A DNA stretch of 64,000 nt from Saliniramus fredricksonii (GTDB lineage: Bacteria > Pseudomonadota > Alphaproteobacteria > Rhizobiales > Beijerinckiaceae). Below the pieces are notes generated by a model that was given only the letters and a program-made list of their open reading frames with translations, was not told the DNA's origin and made no database searches. The translations under genes were made by a program, and so were the position numbers. The stretch is from assembly GCF_900094735.1 (NCBI RefSeq), contig NZ_FMBM01000001.1, positions 186,001-250,000 on the forward strand. Reading direction: 5' to 3'. Shown here piece after piece: positions 16,500 to 25,843 of the stretch (positions within the stretch are counted from its first letter, which is position 1; every line of letters starts with the position of its first letter).

Positions 16500-19400
16500 G
16501 TGTCGAAGAGCGGTTTGGGCGAAGCGGATGATCTCAGAGCGCTGGAGCCGGCAACGCTGCGCCGTCGCGGACGGGCGTCCGGCGCGCGCGGGCGCGCGCG
16601 CTGGCGCCGGATTGGCCGGCGCGTTGTCATCGCCAAGGGGATCCTGGTCCTGATCGTCGCCGTTGCCTTCGGCGCATTCTACTGGCGCGTGTCCAGCGAG
16701 CCGCTGCGCTTCGCCGGACTGACGGGTCAGATCACAACCACGCTCGAAGCCCAGCTCGGCGAGGGCTGGCGCATTGAGATCGGCGATGCGGCGCTCGACA
16801 TGCATGACGGTCGGCTGGCGCTGGCGGTGGCCGACGTCACCGTCCGCGATGCGCGCGGCGGGCGCGTGGCCAGCGCCCCTGCAGCCCTCATTCCGGTCTC
16901 GACCTGGTCACTCGTCGCGGGCGCCCCCCGCGCCCACGGGCTCGAACTGGTCGGTGTCGAATTACGGTTGCAGGTGTCCGAAACCGGCGCCCTGTCACTG
17001 ACGACGCCGGATGCCGATATCCTCCTGATCCCGGATTTCGAGGCCGATCCCGAGATGGCGGATCCGGGCCTGCTCGGGCCGGAACCCGCAGAGGGTAGCG
17101 ATCCGGCTGCGCTTGCGGCCCTCGCCTCTGCCCTCGGCGGTTTCATCGGCACGCTGATCGATCCGCAGAGCCCGATCGGTGCGATGGCCGAGGCGGGACT
17201 CGTCGATGCACGGCTGACGCTGGTCGATGCCGAAGGCCGGGAGCGCGTCGGCTTCAGCCGTGTCGATGCCCGGTTCGAGCGGATTGGCGAAGGCCGGCGG
17301 ATCACTGCCAGCCTGACGGGCAGCGGCACGACCTGGCATGTCGAAGGCGCCGCAAGACCAGATGAGGGCGGCGCCGAGGCGGCTCTCCGGGTGACCGGTT
17401 TTCCTGCCAGCGACGCGCTGATGATGGCTGGTCTGTCACGGCGATTCGCCACGCACGATCTGCAGCTCGGCATCGAATTGAACCTGTCCACCGATGCGCA
17501 GAACCGCCTCGATGTCGTATCGGCGCGTGTGGAAACCACGCCCGGACGCTTCTTCTTCGATGATCCCGAAGCGCCCACCCTCGGCTTTGGACGCTTGGTC
17601 GCCTCCTTGCGCTATGATCGCGCACAGGAATTGATCACGATTCCCGAGTTCCGCTATACCAGCGACGGCACGCAACTCCTGCTGCGCGGCACTGCCCGTC
17701 CCGACCCCGAAAGTGCCGATTGGCAGGTCTATCTCGCAGGGCGCGACGGGGTACTCTCGGCGCTGGAGCCGGGCGAGCCGGAAATGGCTGTGCCCGTCAT
17801 CGACCTCTTCGCCCGGGTCGGGCCGTCAGGGGTGCTGATCGAGGAGCTCTCCCTGTCGGGCGAGGGGCTCGATGTCGCGATGACGCTCTCGACCGCATCC
17901 GACGCGGATGCCGGCGGTCTGCGGGCGGGTCTCGAGGTGCGCGACATCGCCGTCCGCGACGCGCTGCGGATCTGGCCCCCCTTTGTCGCGCACAAACCGC
18001 GGGAATTTCTGGTCGGCGCCCTGCGTGACGGTCGGCTCGCGCACCTGTCCGTCGCCGCAACATTGACCGGCGATGATTTCGCCAATATGCGCAACCCCGC
18101 ACAAGCGAGGTTGATGGGCCCGCTACCGGGGCAAAGGCGCGATTCCGTCGCCGGGCTGCAGCGTGAAGGCCTGCCGCCGGAGGCGATCGATCTCAGCTTC
18201 GCCATCACCGATGCAACCTTCCAGGCAAGTCCGGGGCTGCCGCCGCTGCAGAACGTCCATGTCAGCGGTCGGCTGGATGGCCGCAGCGCGACGCTCACGG
18301 ACGGACGCGCCAAGGTCGCCATGGATGATGGGCGTCGCCTCGACATGTCGGGCACCGAATTCGACTTCGATGACTTCTGGATGGCAGGGAACACCGCCGC
18401 CGTCACCTTCAGGCTGGAGGGCGGCGCCGATGCGCTGGCATCACTGATACGCACCCCGCAGATCGCGCGCGATACGCCCACGACCCTCGATCCGGATGCA
18501 GTTTCCGGCAATGTCGTGCTCGATGTGGCCCTCGCCCCGCAATTCTCCAATGCCCCGGATGCACCCGAGACCTCCGTCGCCGTGAGCGGGCGGCTGTCCG
18601 ACGTGACCCTGCGCGGTGCATTCGGGGAGGACGATCTGCGTGGCGGGGAATTCACCCTCGGTTTTCGCAACGGCGCCCTTGATCTCGCGGGCGAGGCGCA
18701 ACTCGGTGAGGATGTCATGACGCTGGCCGCATCACGCCCGCGCGATGCGCCGCTCGCCCTGCGGATCGATACCGTGCTCGATGCTGAAGCGCGCGCACGC
18801 CGGGGGCTCGATCTCGGCGACGCGGTCAGTGGCAGCCTGCCCCTCGGCATCACGACCGAACTGGTGCCCGGCGAGCCGCAACCCTACCGGATCGAAGCCG
18901 ATCTGACGGAGATCGCCCTCGCGGAGCCCTTCCCCGGCCTCGTCAAACCCGCCGGCCGCCCGGGCCGCCTGTCCTTCATGCTGTCGCAAGACGATGGCTG
19001 GGTCATCTCCGACCTCGATCTCGAAGCCGGACCGACCCGGATCGGCGGCAGCGCCAGGCTCGATTCACAAGGCCGCCTCGTGAATGCGCAACTGAGCCCG
19101 TTCCGGCTCGCCAGCGGCGACGAAGCACGGCTCGAAGCCAATGCGTCCGAAATGGCGCTACGGATTGATCTGCGCGCCGAAACGCTGGATGCCCGCAGCT
19201 TGCTGGACAAGGTCACCGGCGACGGAACCCCGGCAGCCGGTGGCGCCATGAATGGCGCCTGGCGGGAAATCGCGCTCGATCTGCGCGCCGATATCCTCAG
19301 CGGCCATAACGGCGAAGCGCTGACAAATGCGCGATTGGGCCTGCTGATCGCCGGTGACGAGGTCAGGCAATTCGAACTCGACGGACGCTTTCCGGGTGCA

Positions 19401-20042
19401 CCGGTCTCGGGCCGGATGGGGCTGACGCCGCAGGGGCGTGCCATGCTGTCGATCGGAGCCGAGGATGCCGGTGTGACATTGCGCTTCATCGATCTCTATA
19501 CGCGCATGATCGGGGGGGCACTCGACTTCCAGATCGCGGCAGGCGGAGATGAGCGCCCCGGGCGCCTGGTCATTCGCGATTTCGTGCTGCGTGACGAACC
19601 GGCCTTGCGCAACATCGCTTCACAGGCCGCACGCGGCCAGGCGGAGCTGGATGTGGCCGAGACCGCCTTCGCGCAGGCGCGCATCGACTTCCTGCGCACC
19701 GGTGGCCGCATCACTTTCGAAGAAGCGGCCATGTGGGGTACACAGATCGGCTTCCGGCTCGACGGTTTCGTCGATATGGCCGACCGCGTGATGGATCTGC
19801 GCGGCACCTTCGTTCCCGCCTATGCCGTCAACAATGCCTTTGCGCAGGTTCCGCTCTTCGGCCCGCTGCTCGGGGGCGGGCGACGCGAGGGGCTGCTCGG
19901 GGTGAATTTCCGCGTCTCCGGTCCGATGAGCGAGCCGACGCTCTCGGTGAACCCGCTCTCGGCGATCGCGCCCGGCTTTCTGCGCCGTCTGTTCGAGGCC
20001 GGCGGACCGGGTGCCTACGGCACGCCGGGGCAGGCACGGTGA
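16500..20042 (+). CDS. Large AsmA/TamB-like envelope protein (DUF3971 type)
   Basis: An 1180-residue protein with a basic cytoplasmic N-terminus, one membrane anchor (about residues 43-62) and a very long periplasmic region rich in beta strands. The C-terminus (GGALDFQIAAGG...DEPALRNIASQAARGQAELDVAETAFAQARIDFLRTGGRITFEEAAMWGTQIGFRLDGFVDM...GTFVPAYAVNNAFAQVPLFGPLLGGGRREGLLGVNFRVSGPMSEP) is the AsmA-like C-terminal region of DUF3971 proteins. These are bridge-like lipid-transfer candidates between the membranes. Start GTG at 16500. It abuts pssA tail to tail, 4 bp apart. Confidence 0.85.
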   Translation: MSKSGLGEADDLRALEPATLRRRGRASGARGRARWRRIGRRVVIAKGILVLIVAVAFGAFYWRVSSEPLRFAGLTGQITTTLEAQLGEGWRIEIGDAALDMHDGRLALAVADVTVRDARGGRVASAPAALIPVSTWSLVAGAPRAHGLELVGVELRLQVSETGALSLTTPDADILLIPDFEADPEMADPGLLGPEPAEGSDPAALAALASALGGFIGTLIDPQSPIGAMAEAGLVDARLTLVDAEGRERVGFSRVDARFERIGEGRRITASLTGSGTTWHVEGAARPDEGGAEAALRVTGFPASDALMMAGLSRRFATHDLQLGIELNLSTDAQNRLDVVSARVETTPGRFFFDDPEAPTLGFGRLVASLRYDRAQELITIPEFRYTSDGTQLLLRGTARPDPESADWQVYLAGRDGVLSALEPGEPEMAVPVIDLFARVGPSGVLIEELSLSGEGLDVAMTLSTASDADAGGLRAGLEVRDIAVRDALRIWPPFVAHKPREFLVGALRDGRLAHLSVAATLTGDDFANMRNPAQARLMGPLPGQRRDSVAGLQREGLPPEAIDLSFAITDATFQASPGLPPLQNVHVSGRLDGRSATLTDGRAKVAMDDGRRLDMSGTEFDFDDFWMAGNTAAVTFRLEGGADALASLIRTPQIARDTPTTLDPDAVSGNVVLDVALAPQFSNAPDAPETSVAVSGRLSDVTLRGAFGEDDLRGGEFTLGFRNGALDLAGEAQLGEDVMTLAASRPRDAPLALRIDTVLDAEARARRGLDLGDAVSGSLPLGITTELVPGEPQPYRIEADLTEIALAEPFPGLVKPAGRPGRLSFMLSQDDGWVISDLDLEAGPTRIGGSARLDSQGRLVNAQLSPFRLASGDEARLEANASEMALRIDLRAETLDARSLLDKVTGDGTPAAGGAMNGAWREIALDLRADILSGHNGEALTNARLGLLIAGDEVRQFELDGRFPGAPVSGRMGLTPQGRAMLSIGAEDAGVTLRFIDLYTRMIGGALDFQIAAGGDERPGRLVIRDFVLRDEPALRNIASQAARGQAELDVAETAFAQARIDFLRTGGRITFEEAAMWGTQIGFRLDGFVDMADRVMDLRGTFVPAYAVNNAFAQVPLFGPLLGGGRREGLLGVNFRVSGPMSEPTLSVNPLSAIAPGFLRRLFEAGGPGAYGTPGQAR

Positions 20043-20046
20043 CGCC

Positions 20047-20910
20047 TCAGGATGGCGAAGACGGCCTGTGATCGACCGGTTCGTCCTTCCGGGATTCGCG
20101 CGCCTCGCGCGCCCTGGCCTGATGCTCCCGCTCGAGCCGGCGATAGCGTGCGAAGGTCAGCGGGATCATCGCGAGATAGAGCAGCGTACATGCCGCCAGC
20201 ATCTCGAAGGTGAAGGTCAGAAGCAGGGCCACGAAGGCGACGCTGGCGACGAAGATCGGCAGGACCCAGGAGCGCGGGACACGCTTGCCGATCGACTTGC
20301 CGGCATAGGTCGGCAGGCTCGACACCATCAGAAAGGCGATGGCGAGCATGTAGAGCGCGACCGGGAAGGCCATGTAGGCATCCATCGGCAGGCCGAGGAA
20401 ATGCAGGTAGACCGGCAGGAAACCGGCAACCGCCCCTGCCGGTGCCGGCATGCCGACGAAGAAATCCTTCTTCCAGTCGGCCCGGCCCGGATCCTCCGCC
20501 ATCACATTGAACCGCGCCAGCCGCAGGCAGGAGGCGATGGCGAAGACGAGCGCGATCACCCAGCCGAACCCGCCCAGCCCGTTCAGGGTGAAACTGTAGA
20601 TGATCAGCGCCGGCGCAACGCCGAAATTGACGAAATCAGCGAGCGAATCGAGTTCGGCGCCGAAACGCGAGGTCCCCTTCAGAAGCCGCGCCACACGCCC
20701 GTCGATCCCATCGAGAAAAGCGGCGACGAGAATCGCGTAGACGGCGAGTTCCAGACGGTCCTCATGGGCCATGCGGATCGCGGTCAGCCCGAGGCACAGC
20801 GCGAACAGCGTGATCAGGTTGGGCGCGAGCACCCGCAGCGGGACGGGCCGGAAACGCCGGCGGCGCGGCTCGTTCGGATCGGGCGCGAAGGGCGGAAATA
20901 GTGGCTTCAT
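20047..20910 (-). CDS. pssA: CDP-diacylglycerol-serine O-phosphatidyltransferase
   Basis: A 287-residue membrane enzyme of the CDP-alcohol phosphotransferase family. The signature DG-x2-AR-x8-G-x3-D-x3-D is seen as DGIDGRVARLLKGTSRFGAELDSLAD near residues 68-92. It joins serine to CDP-diacylglycerol to give phosphatidylserine. Several membrane helices follow, and the polar C-terminus is probably cytoplasmic. The ATG at 20910 has GGGAGTG upstream. It lies 44 bp downstream of psd on the same strand, so the two steps of phosphatidylethanolamine synthesis are in one operon. Confidence 0.95.
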   Translation of the reverse strand: MKPLFPPFAPDPNEPRRRRFRPVPLRVLAPNLITLFALCLGLTAIRMAHEDRLELAVYAILVAAFLDGIDGRVARLLKGTSRFGAELDSLADFVNFGVAPALIIYSFTLNGLGGFGWVIALVFAIASCLRLARFNVMAEDPGRADWKKDFFVGMPAPAGAVAGFLPVYLHFLGLPMDAYMAFPVALYMLAIAFLMVSSLPTYAGKSIGKRVPRSWVLPIFVASVAFVALLLTFTFEMLAACTLLYLAMIPLTFARYRRLEREHQARAREARESRKDEPVDHRPSSPS

Positions 20911-20954
20911 GCTTTCACTCCCGTATCGGGCTGCGCCCCCGGTCTTCCCCGCGC

Positions 20955-21653
20955 TCAGCTGCCGCGAAACAGTCGCTGCGGCTCTTGCGATCGCAGATCG
21001 GCAAGCACCGTCTCACCGGCGACCGCCGTCTGGCCGACATCGACGAGCGCCACCGTATCCGCCGGCAGGTAAATGTCGAGCCGCGATCCGAAACGGATCA
21101 GCCCGAAGCGATCACCGGCGCCCAGCGTCTCGCCCTCCTTGACGAAGCTGACGATGCGCCGCGCCACCAGCCCCGCGATCTGCACCACGCCGATCGTGGC
21201 GGCGGGGGTCTCGATCACGAGCCCGTTGCGCTCGTTGTCGTCACTGGCCTTGTCGAGTTCGGCATTGAGGAAGAGGCCCGGCGTGTAGACCTGCTTCACG
21301 ATACGCCCGGTGACCGGCGAGCGGTTCACATGGCAATCGAAGACGTTCATGAAGACCGAGATCCGCAGCATCTGCTGCGGCGCCAGAGAGAGTTCCGGCG
21401 GCGGCTCGGCGACGGTGACCATGCTGACCGTCCCGTCGGCGGGCGACACCACGAGACCGTCGCGGATCGGTGTGACGCGCGGCGGGTCGCGGAAGAAATA
21501 GCACACCCAGGCCGTGATGATCGCCGCGATCCAGCCCAGCGGCTGCCAGATGAATGCCAGGATCAGGGTCGCCAATGCGGCGATGGCGATATAGGGGTAG
21601 CCCTCCTTGTGGATGGGCACCAGAACCTTGCGGGCGGAATCGATCAGCGACAT
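20955..21653 (-). CDS. psd: Phosphatidylserine decarboxylase, short form
   Basis: A 232-residue proenzyme of the short Psd type. Two membrane segments lie near residues 21-54, then [24 protein letters not shown] and [16 protein letters not shown], both family landmarks. Self-cleavage at G189-S190 in [11 protein letters not shown] generates the pyruvoyl group. It converts phosphatidylserine to phosphatidylethanolamine in the inner membrane. The frame runs on to 21965, but that part is low-complexity Pro/Arg/Cys sequence; MSLIDSARK at 21653 is the family start. It precedes pssA. Confidence 0.94.
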   Translation of the reverse strand: MSLIDSARKVLVPIHKEGYPYIAIAALATLILAFIWQPLGWIAAIITAWVCYFFRDPPRVTPIRDGLVVSPADGTVSMVTVAEPPPELSLAPQQMLRISVFMNVFDCHVNRSPVTGRIVKQVYTPGLFLNAELDKASDDNERNGLVIETPAATIGVVQIAGLVARRIVSFVKEGETLGAGDRFGLIRFGSRLDIYLPADTVALVDVGQTAVAGETVLADLRSQEPQRLFRGS

Positions 21654-22028
21654 CGCTTCATCCTGAACAGGAGCCTCTCCGGCAATGGCGCAAAAGATGC
21701 GCGCCTCCGGCAGACATGGCGGCAGACACGGCGGCGGATACGGCGGCGCGGACCGGCCTGCGCCACGACAGGGCCGTTGCATAACCGGTTTCGGCCGATC
21801 CTCAAACCCCTCCCCGCGAATCGCGGCGCGCCGCCCCCTGCAAACGAAGGGGGCGATCGCCGGCCCGGGCCCGGGAATGTGGCGGGAAAGCCACATTGTG
21901 GCCGAAACATGATGGCAGGCGCACACAAACCATTCGCGCTTCCGCCTCACAGCAGTAACAGTCATGCTTGGTTAACGGTGATTCCCGCATGCTGGCGGGA
22001 GTTCGTTCCTTCTCGAGGCATGTCGCGT
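21654..22028. other. Divergent intergenic region with hairpins, psd to L,D-transpeptidase
   Basis: No gene is supported. An imperfect 12-bp GGCGGC-rich repeat lies at about 21713-21754. AATGTGGC (21876-21883) and GCCACATT (21890-21897) form an 8-bp hairpin with a 6-base loop. TCCCGC (21983-21988) and GCGGGA (21995-22000) form a second hairpin just before the transpeptidase start. Both probably lie in the transpeptidase leader and could affect its translation. Confidence 0.5.
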
Positions 22029-22613
22029 ATGCAGCTCTTTCGCTTTCTGGCGGTGATCGCCCTTTCGCTCGGCCTGGCCGGTTGTTTCCAGACCGTGCCG
22101 GATCCCGATGTCTCGGCGCGCGACGCGCAATTCATGGCGCTCGTGCCGGATACGCCGCTGGAGCCGAAATTCCAGCGCTACAAGGTCGATTATCGCGGCA
22201 AGGAAGAGCCCGGCACCATCGTCGTCGATACCCGCGCGCGCCTGCTCTACCTTGTCCTCGAGGAAGACAAGGCCATCCGCTACGGTGTCGCCGTCGGCGA
22301 CGAAGCCTATGGCTGGACCGGCACCGCCCGCATCGCGCGGCGCGCCGAATGGCCGAGCTGGAGTCCGACCCAATCCATGCGCGAGCGCTGGCCCCATGTC
22401 CGCGCCATGCAGGGCGGCCCGATGAATCCCATGGGCGCCCGCGCGCTCTACCTCTATGAAGGCAACCGCGACACCCTCTACCGCATCCACGGCACCAACG
22501 AACCCGAAAGCATAGGCCGCGCCGCCTCCTCCGGCTGCATCCGCATGCGGAATATCGATGTGATCGATTTGTATAACCGGGTGCAGGTGGGGGCGCGGGT
22601 GGTTGTGCGGTGA
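22029..22613 (+). CDS. L,D-transpeptidase (YkuD) lipoprotein
   Basis: A 194-residue protein with a lipoprotein signal, MQLFRFLAVIALSLGLAGC, lipidated at C19. The YkuD catalytic block HGTNEPESIGRAASSGCIRM has H154 and nucleophile C170. These enzymes make 3-3 peptidoglycan cross-links or attach proteins to murein in the periplasm. The ATG at 22029 has GAGG at a 10-base gap; an ATG at 22020 three codons earlier is possible. The 135 bp downstream, up to the low-GC gene, hold no further gene. Confidence 0.9.
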   Translation: MQLFRFLAVIALSLGLAGCFQTVPDPDVSARDAQFMALVPDTPLEPKFQRYKVDYRGKEEPGTIVVDTRARLLYLVLEEDKAIRYGVAVGDEAYGWTGTARIARRAEWPSWSPTQSMRERWPHVRAMQGGPMNPMGARALYLYEGNRDTLYRIHGTNEPESIGRAASSGCIRMRNIDVIDLYNRVQVGARVVVR

Positions 22614-22748
22614 GGGGTGGGGGGGCGAAATAAAAAGGGTTTGATGCTCGCCCGGGACATCGCTGTCGCGAGGTGCAGCTATGCTGGACGGAGCGGACGT
22701 TCGTTGCGCGTCGACATATGTCAGCTTTCAGAATACGAAATACGGAAC

Positions 22749-23735
22749 CTAAAAGGGAATTTCGTCGTCTAAGCCAGACGAGTAAGAGGCGTCGGGAAGC
22801 GCGCCAGACGGCAATGGTTGATTGGTTACGGTAAAAAGATTGAGAATATCGTCCTGATCCATGAACATGATCTGACTTCGCTTGGTAGCATCAAGTTTTT
22901 GACCTAACCAGTTCTTAGCCTGCTTTGTTATTTCGCCTCCCGAAACAATGAAAGCGTGATCCACTAGGGCCTTCTTACTTGTCTCAGGATCAAAAATTTC
23001 GTGCCCCAACATCATTAGTGCCTGTTGATAAATTTCCGAGATATTTCTGTTTCTGCCTTTGCTTACCCCTGCCGCGTCAAGCTTTCCTTTCTTAACTTGG
23101 ACACCAAAGTAGAGAACGTGTTGCGTCGGCAGAATGTATCGCATCCAAATATCTTTACCGTATTCTAGAACCTTGTCCCTGTGACCTGCTGCTTGAATGC
23201 GATGAAAGCCTAGCTGCCTAAATAGTGGCAGTAGCACTTCTTCAATAAGTTCGTCTTCAGAGCATTTGCTGAGGTATCTGCTCATATTCTCGCGTCGCTC
23301 CAATTCTGTGGGTGTAAATGGTCGATGGGGATTTGCAGCATGAGAGACTGTTTTTGTACCGATGTGCCTGATGTAGAGGAGGTTATCTTCCCCGAAGTAG
23401 GCTTCAAATCCTTCGCGAGAGAACGGCTTATTGATATGCTCGAGTGCAAGGAGGCGATCGGGATCATCTTCTTCGGCGTCAGCCTTATGCATGAGAACAC
23501 GGAAAACATGCACAAATCGATCAGGTAGAACGTATGGCCCTGACGCTGGTTCTGCCAAAAGTTCAGCAAGTACACCGGAAACCCACGCCCACCGCGTCGA
23601 GCCATCGTGTACATAATCCATATCACACTCTTCGAAAAAATATGTAATGTAGCTACTAGAACGGTATGGAAAGTATTTAGCATCGCCGATTATAGCTTCC
23701 GCTAGAATTCTCAGGTTCCTTTCCTTGAATTTCAT
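22749..23735 (-). CDS. Putative PD-(D/E)XK nuclease, low-GC foreign gene
   Basis: A 328-residue protein in DNA of visibly lower GC (42% and 45% in two 60-base lines counted) than its surroundings. Residues 163-220 look like a restriction-endonuclease core: LGFHRIQAAG, then D195 in GKDIWM, a strand YFGVQVKKGK with Q213 and K215. The later HAFIVSGGEITKQAKNWL resembles the C-terminal part of Mrr-like nucleases. The N-terminal 60 residues (YRSSSYITYFFEECDMDYVHDGSTRWAWV) vaguely resemble N-terminal modules of Abi-type defence proteins; that is weak inference. It stands alone, with no methylase or integrase. Confidence 0.6.
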   Translation of the reverse strand: MKFKERNLRILAEAIIGDAKYFPYRSSSYITYFFEECDMDYVHDGSTRWAWVSGVLAELLAEPASGPYVLPDRFVHVFRVLMHKADAEEDDPDRLLALEHINKPFSREGFEAYFGEDNLLYIRHIGTKTVSHAANPHRPFTPTELERRENMSRYLSKCSEDELIEEVLLPLFRQLGFHRIQAAGHRDKVLEYGKDIWMRYILPTQHVLYFGVQVKKGKLDAAGVSKGRNRNISEIYQQALMMLGHEIFDPETSKKALVDHAFIVSGGEITKQAKNWLGQKLDATKRSQIMFMDQDDILNLFTVTNQPLPSGALPDASYSSGLDDEIPF

Positions 23736-23885
23736 TTTTCATGCCTTCCGTAATCGAGCAAACTTCTCAAGAGGCCCGGTTTGTAGCGGTTGGTGCTATG
23801 CTGTCGAAAAACAAGCTTTCATACAAGTTGCAGCATCCGGGAGTATGGGCTCGAAGCGATCAAAGGGCATTTTCTGCCAGATCCA

Positions 23886-24788
23886 TCACCCACCCCCATC
23901 CGCAATCGGAATACACGGCGCCTCCTCCACCTTCGGGTCCGGCTCCACATGGATCGTGATCATCGCGCCTTCGATCTCGCGGCGGATGGCGCGTTCGATG
24001 CGGTCGCAGATGTCGTGGGATTCTTCCACGGTCATGGCGCGGGGGACGACGAGGTGGAATTCGATGAAGGTGGCGCTGCCGGCGTGGCGGGTTTTCAGGT
24101 CGTGGGCTTCCAGCGCGCCCTCCCCGTTCGCGGTGACGATGGCGCTGATCTGCGCGCGCTCGGCGTCGGAGACGGCGCGGTCCATCAGCCCGTCGGCGGA
24201 TTGGTGCAACAGCTTCCAGCCGCTCCACAGGATATTGAGCGCGACCGCGATGGCGACAAGCGGATCGAGGATCAGCCAGCCGGTCACGGCCACCAGCGCG
24301 AAACCGGCGACGACGCCGATCGAGGTCCAGACATCGGTCATCAGATGGCCGCTCTCGGCCAGCAGCGCGGGCGAGCGCAAGGCCCGGCCCCGCTTGCGCA
24401 GCATGAGCGCCCAGCCGCCATTGAGAATGGTCGCCACGATGGCGAGGGCGAGGCCGCCCAAAGGCGCCTGCAAGGGCTGCGGATCCATCAGCCCCCTGAT
24501 CGCCGCATGCAGGATCGCGAGCGCGGCGAGGATGATGAAGACGCCGGAGAGAATCGCCGAGAAATATTCCGCCTTGTGATGGCCGTAAGGGTGCTCGGCA
24601 TCGGGCGGCTTGGTGGCAATGCGCAGCGCGACCAGCGCCACGCTCCCGCCGACGATGTTGACAATGCTTTCCAGCGCATCGGAAAACAGCGCCACGCTGC
24701 CCGTCAGCCACCAGGCGAGGAGCTTGATCGCGAAGACGATGACGGCGACCGCAATGGTCAGCCATGCCATGTTGACGCTGTTGATCAT
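23886..24788 (-). CDS. Cation diffusion facilitator family metal exporter
   Basis: A 300-residue protein with about six membrane segments and a C-terminal cytoplasmic domain. The metal-site residues of CDF proteins are visible in TM2 (SDALES) and TM5 (ESGHLMTDV), and HPYGHHKAEYFSA is the conserved loop between TM2 and TM3. It exports divalent cations such as zinc, iron or manganese against protons. The ATG at 24788 has GGGGAG upstream; the longer frame to 24917 is Arg-rich and overlaps the oxidoreductase gene. It lies 49 bp downstream of that gene. Confidence 0.9.
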   Translation of the reverse strand: MINSVNMAWLTIAVAVIVFAIKLLAWWLTGSVALFSDALESIVNIVGGSVALVALRIATKPPDAEHPYGHHKAEYFSAILSGVFIILAALAILHAAIRGLMDPQPLQAPLGGLALAIVATILNGGWALMLRKRGRALRSPALLAESGHLMTDVWTSIGVVAGFALVAVTGWLILDPLVAIAVALNILWSGWKLLHQSADGLMDRAVSDAERAQISAIVTANGEGALEAHDLKTRHAGSATFIEFHLVVPRAMTVEESHDICDRIERAIRREIEGAMITIHVEPDPKVEEAPCIPIADGGG

Positions 24789-24837
24789 CAAAACGACCGC
24801 TCCCCGCGCCGTATTACCGGCGCGTCTGCGCCTTGCC

Positions 24838-25425
24838 TCACGCCGCCCCGGCCCCGAGGCTGCGCATCTGCGCCAGCCAGGCCTCGCGCTGCGCCGCGCG
24901 CCCTTCCCCCTCGACACGCCCCATCAATGTCGTGCGCACCGGCTTCATTCCGGCGAATCTGAGAATGTTGCGCTCCAGACTCTTGAGCGAATGCGACAGG
25001 AAATACAACCGGTAGACCAGGGCCGGCATGCCCATCGTCACCACCACCCGGGCCGATTTGCCCTTCAGCTTCTGCTGCCAGTGCCCGTCCGCGTCGATCG
25101 CCATGACGAAACCGCCGCAGGAGAGGTGTTCGAGCGCCGATTTGAGGATGGCCGGCATGTCGCCCAGCCAGAGCGGGTAGATGATCACCAGATGATCGGC
25201 TGCGCCGACAATGGCCTGCATGCGCAGGACCGCCTCGTCCGTCGGCGGCGCCTTCCATTGCGCCTGGTTGCGGATATGGGGCAGGTCCATCGCGGCGGTG
25301 TCGATGATGTTCGCCACATGCCCCGCGGCTGAAGCGCCCGCGCGATAGGATTCCGCCAGCGCATGGCAGAAATGCCCGCCTTGCGGATCCGGATGCCCCT
25401 GCATGATCGCGATGCGTTTCGTCAT
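24838..25425 (-). CDS. NAD(P)H-dependent flavodoxin-fold oxidoreductase
   Basis: A 195-residue protein of the Flavodoxin_2 (NQO1/KefF-like) family. RIAIMQGHPDPQGGHFCHALAESY is the FMN phosphate-binding start, and YPLWLGDMPAILKSALEHLSCGGF is the conserved flavin/active-site segment. These enzymes reduce quinones or activate KefC-type efflux. It is directly upstream of the CDF gene on the same strand and probably cotranscribed with it. The natural substrate is unknown. Confidence 0.85.
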   Translation of the reverse strand: MTKRIAIMQGHPDPQGGHFCHALAESYRAGASAAGHVANIIDTAAMDLPHIRNQAQWKAPPTDEAVLRMQAIVGAADHLVIIYPLWLGDMPAILKSALEHLSCGGFVMAIDADGHWQQKLKGKSARVVVTMGMPALVYRLYFLSHSLKSLERNILRFAGMKPVRTTLMGRVEGEGRAAQREAWLAQMRSLGAGAA

Positions 25426-25563
25426 GACGATGCCCCCAAGCGTTCTTGCAGGACGGTATCATACGAAGCGGGTCGCGCTCCGACAGAGCGGGGAATTGCG
25501 GAGTTCCGGTTGCGCGGAGGATCTTGCGCGGAAGAAGGCGCAGAGCACCTGCTGCGCAAAGAA

Positions 25564-25648
25564 TGGTGCCCCTGGCCCGAGTCGAACGGGCACTCCTTGC
25601 GGAACTCGATTTTGAGTCGAGCGCGTCTACCAATTCCGCCACAGGGGC
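25564..25648 (-). tRNA. tRNA-Leu (CAA)
   Basis: On the minus strand the acceptor GCCCCTG pairs with CAGGGGC, followed by discriminator A and an encoded CCA. The anticodon stem CTCGA/TCGAG holds a loop CTCAAAA, giving anticodon CAA. A long variable arm as in class II tRNAs and a TTCGACTC T-loop are present. The length is 85 bases. Confidence 0.95.
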
Positions 25649-25843
25649 AACGCGTCACCCGGTTAGCACGTCCACAACCGGCGAATCAACGAATTTTACC
25701 GGCATGGCACCGAACCTTCAGGTTTCGCTTACGATTTTCGCGCAGATCACTTAAGACAAGCCTCCGGGCCCGGAGGCTGGCTCACAGAGGAACCTTCGCG
25801 CGGCGATTCCGGCCGGCGCGAACGGCACCAGCGGGGACGGATC

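Noticed and set aside
21654..21965. Long N-terminal extension of phosphatidylserine decarboxylase
   Set aside because: The extra 104 codons are low-complexity and unlike the family; the start at 21653 matches known short Psd proteins.
22614..23885. Prophage or integrative element remnant
   Set aside because: Only one foreign gene is seen, with no integrase, phage gene, direct repeats or tRNA at the edges.
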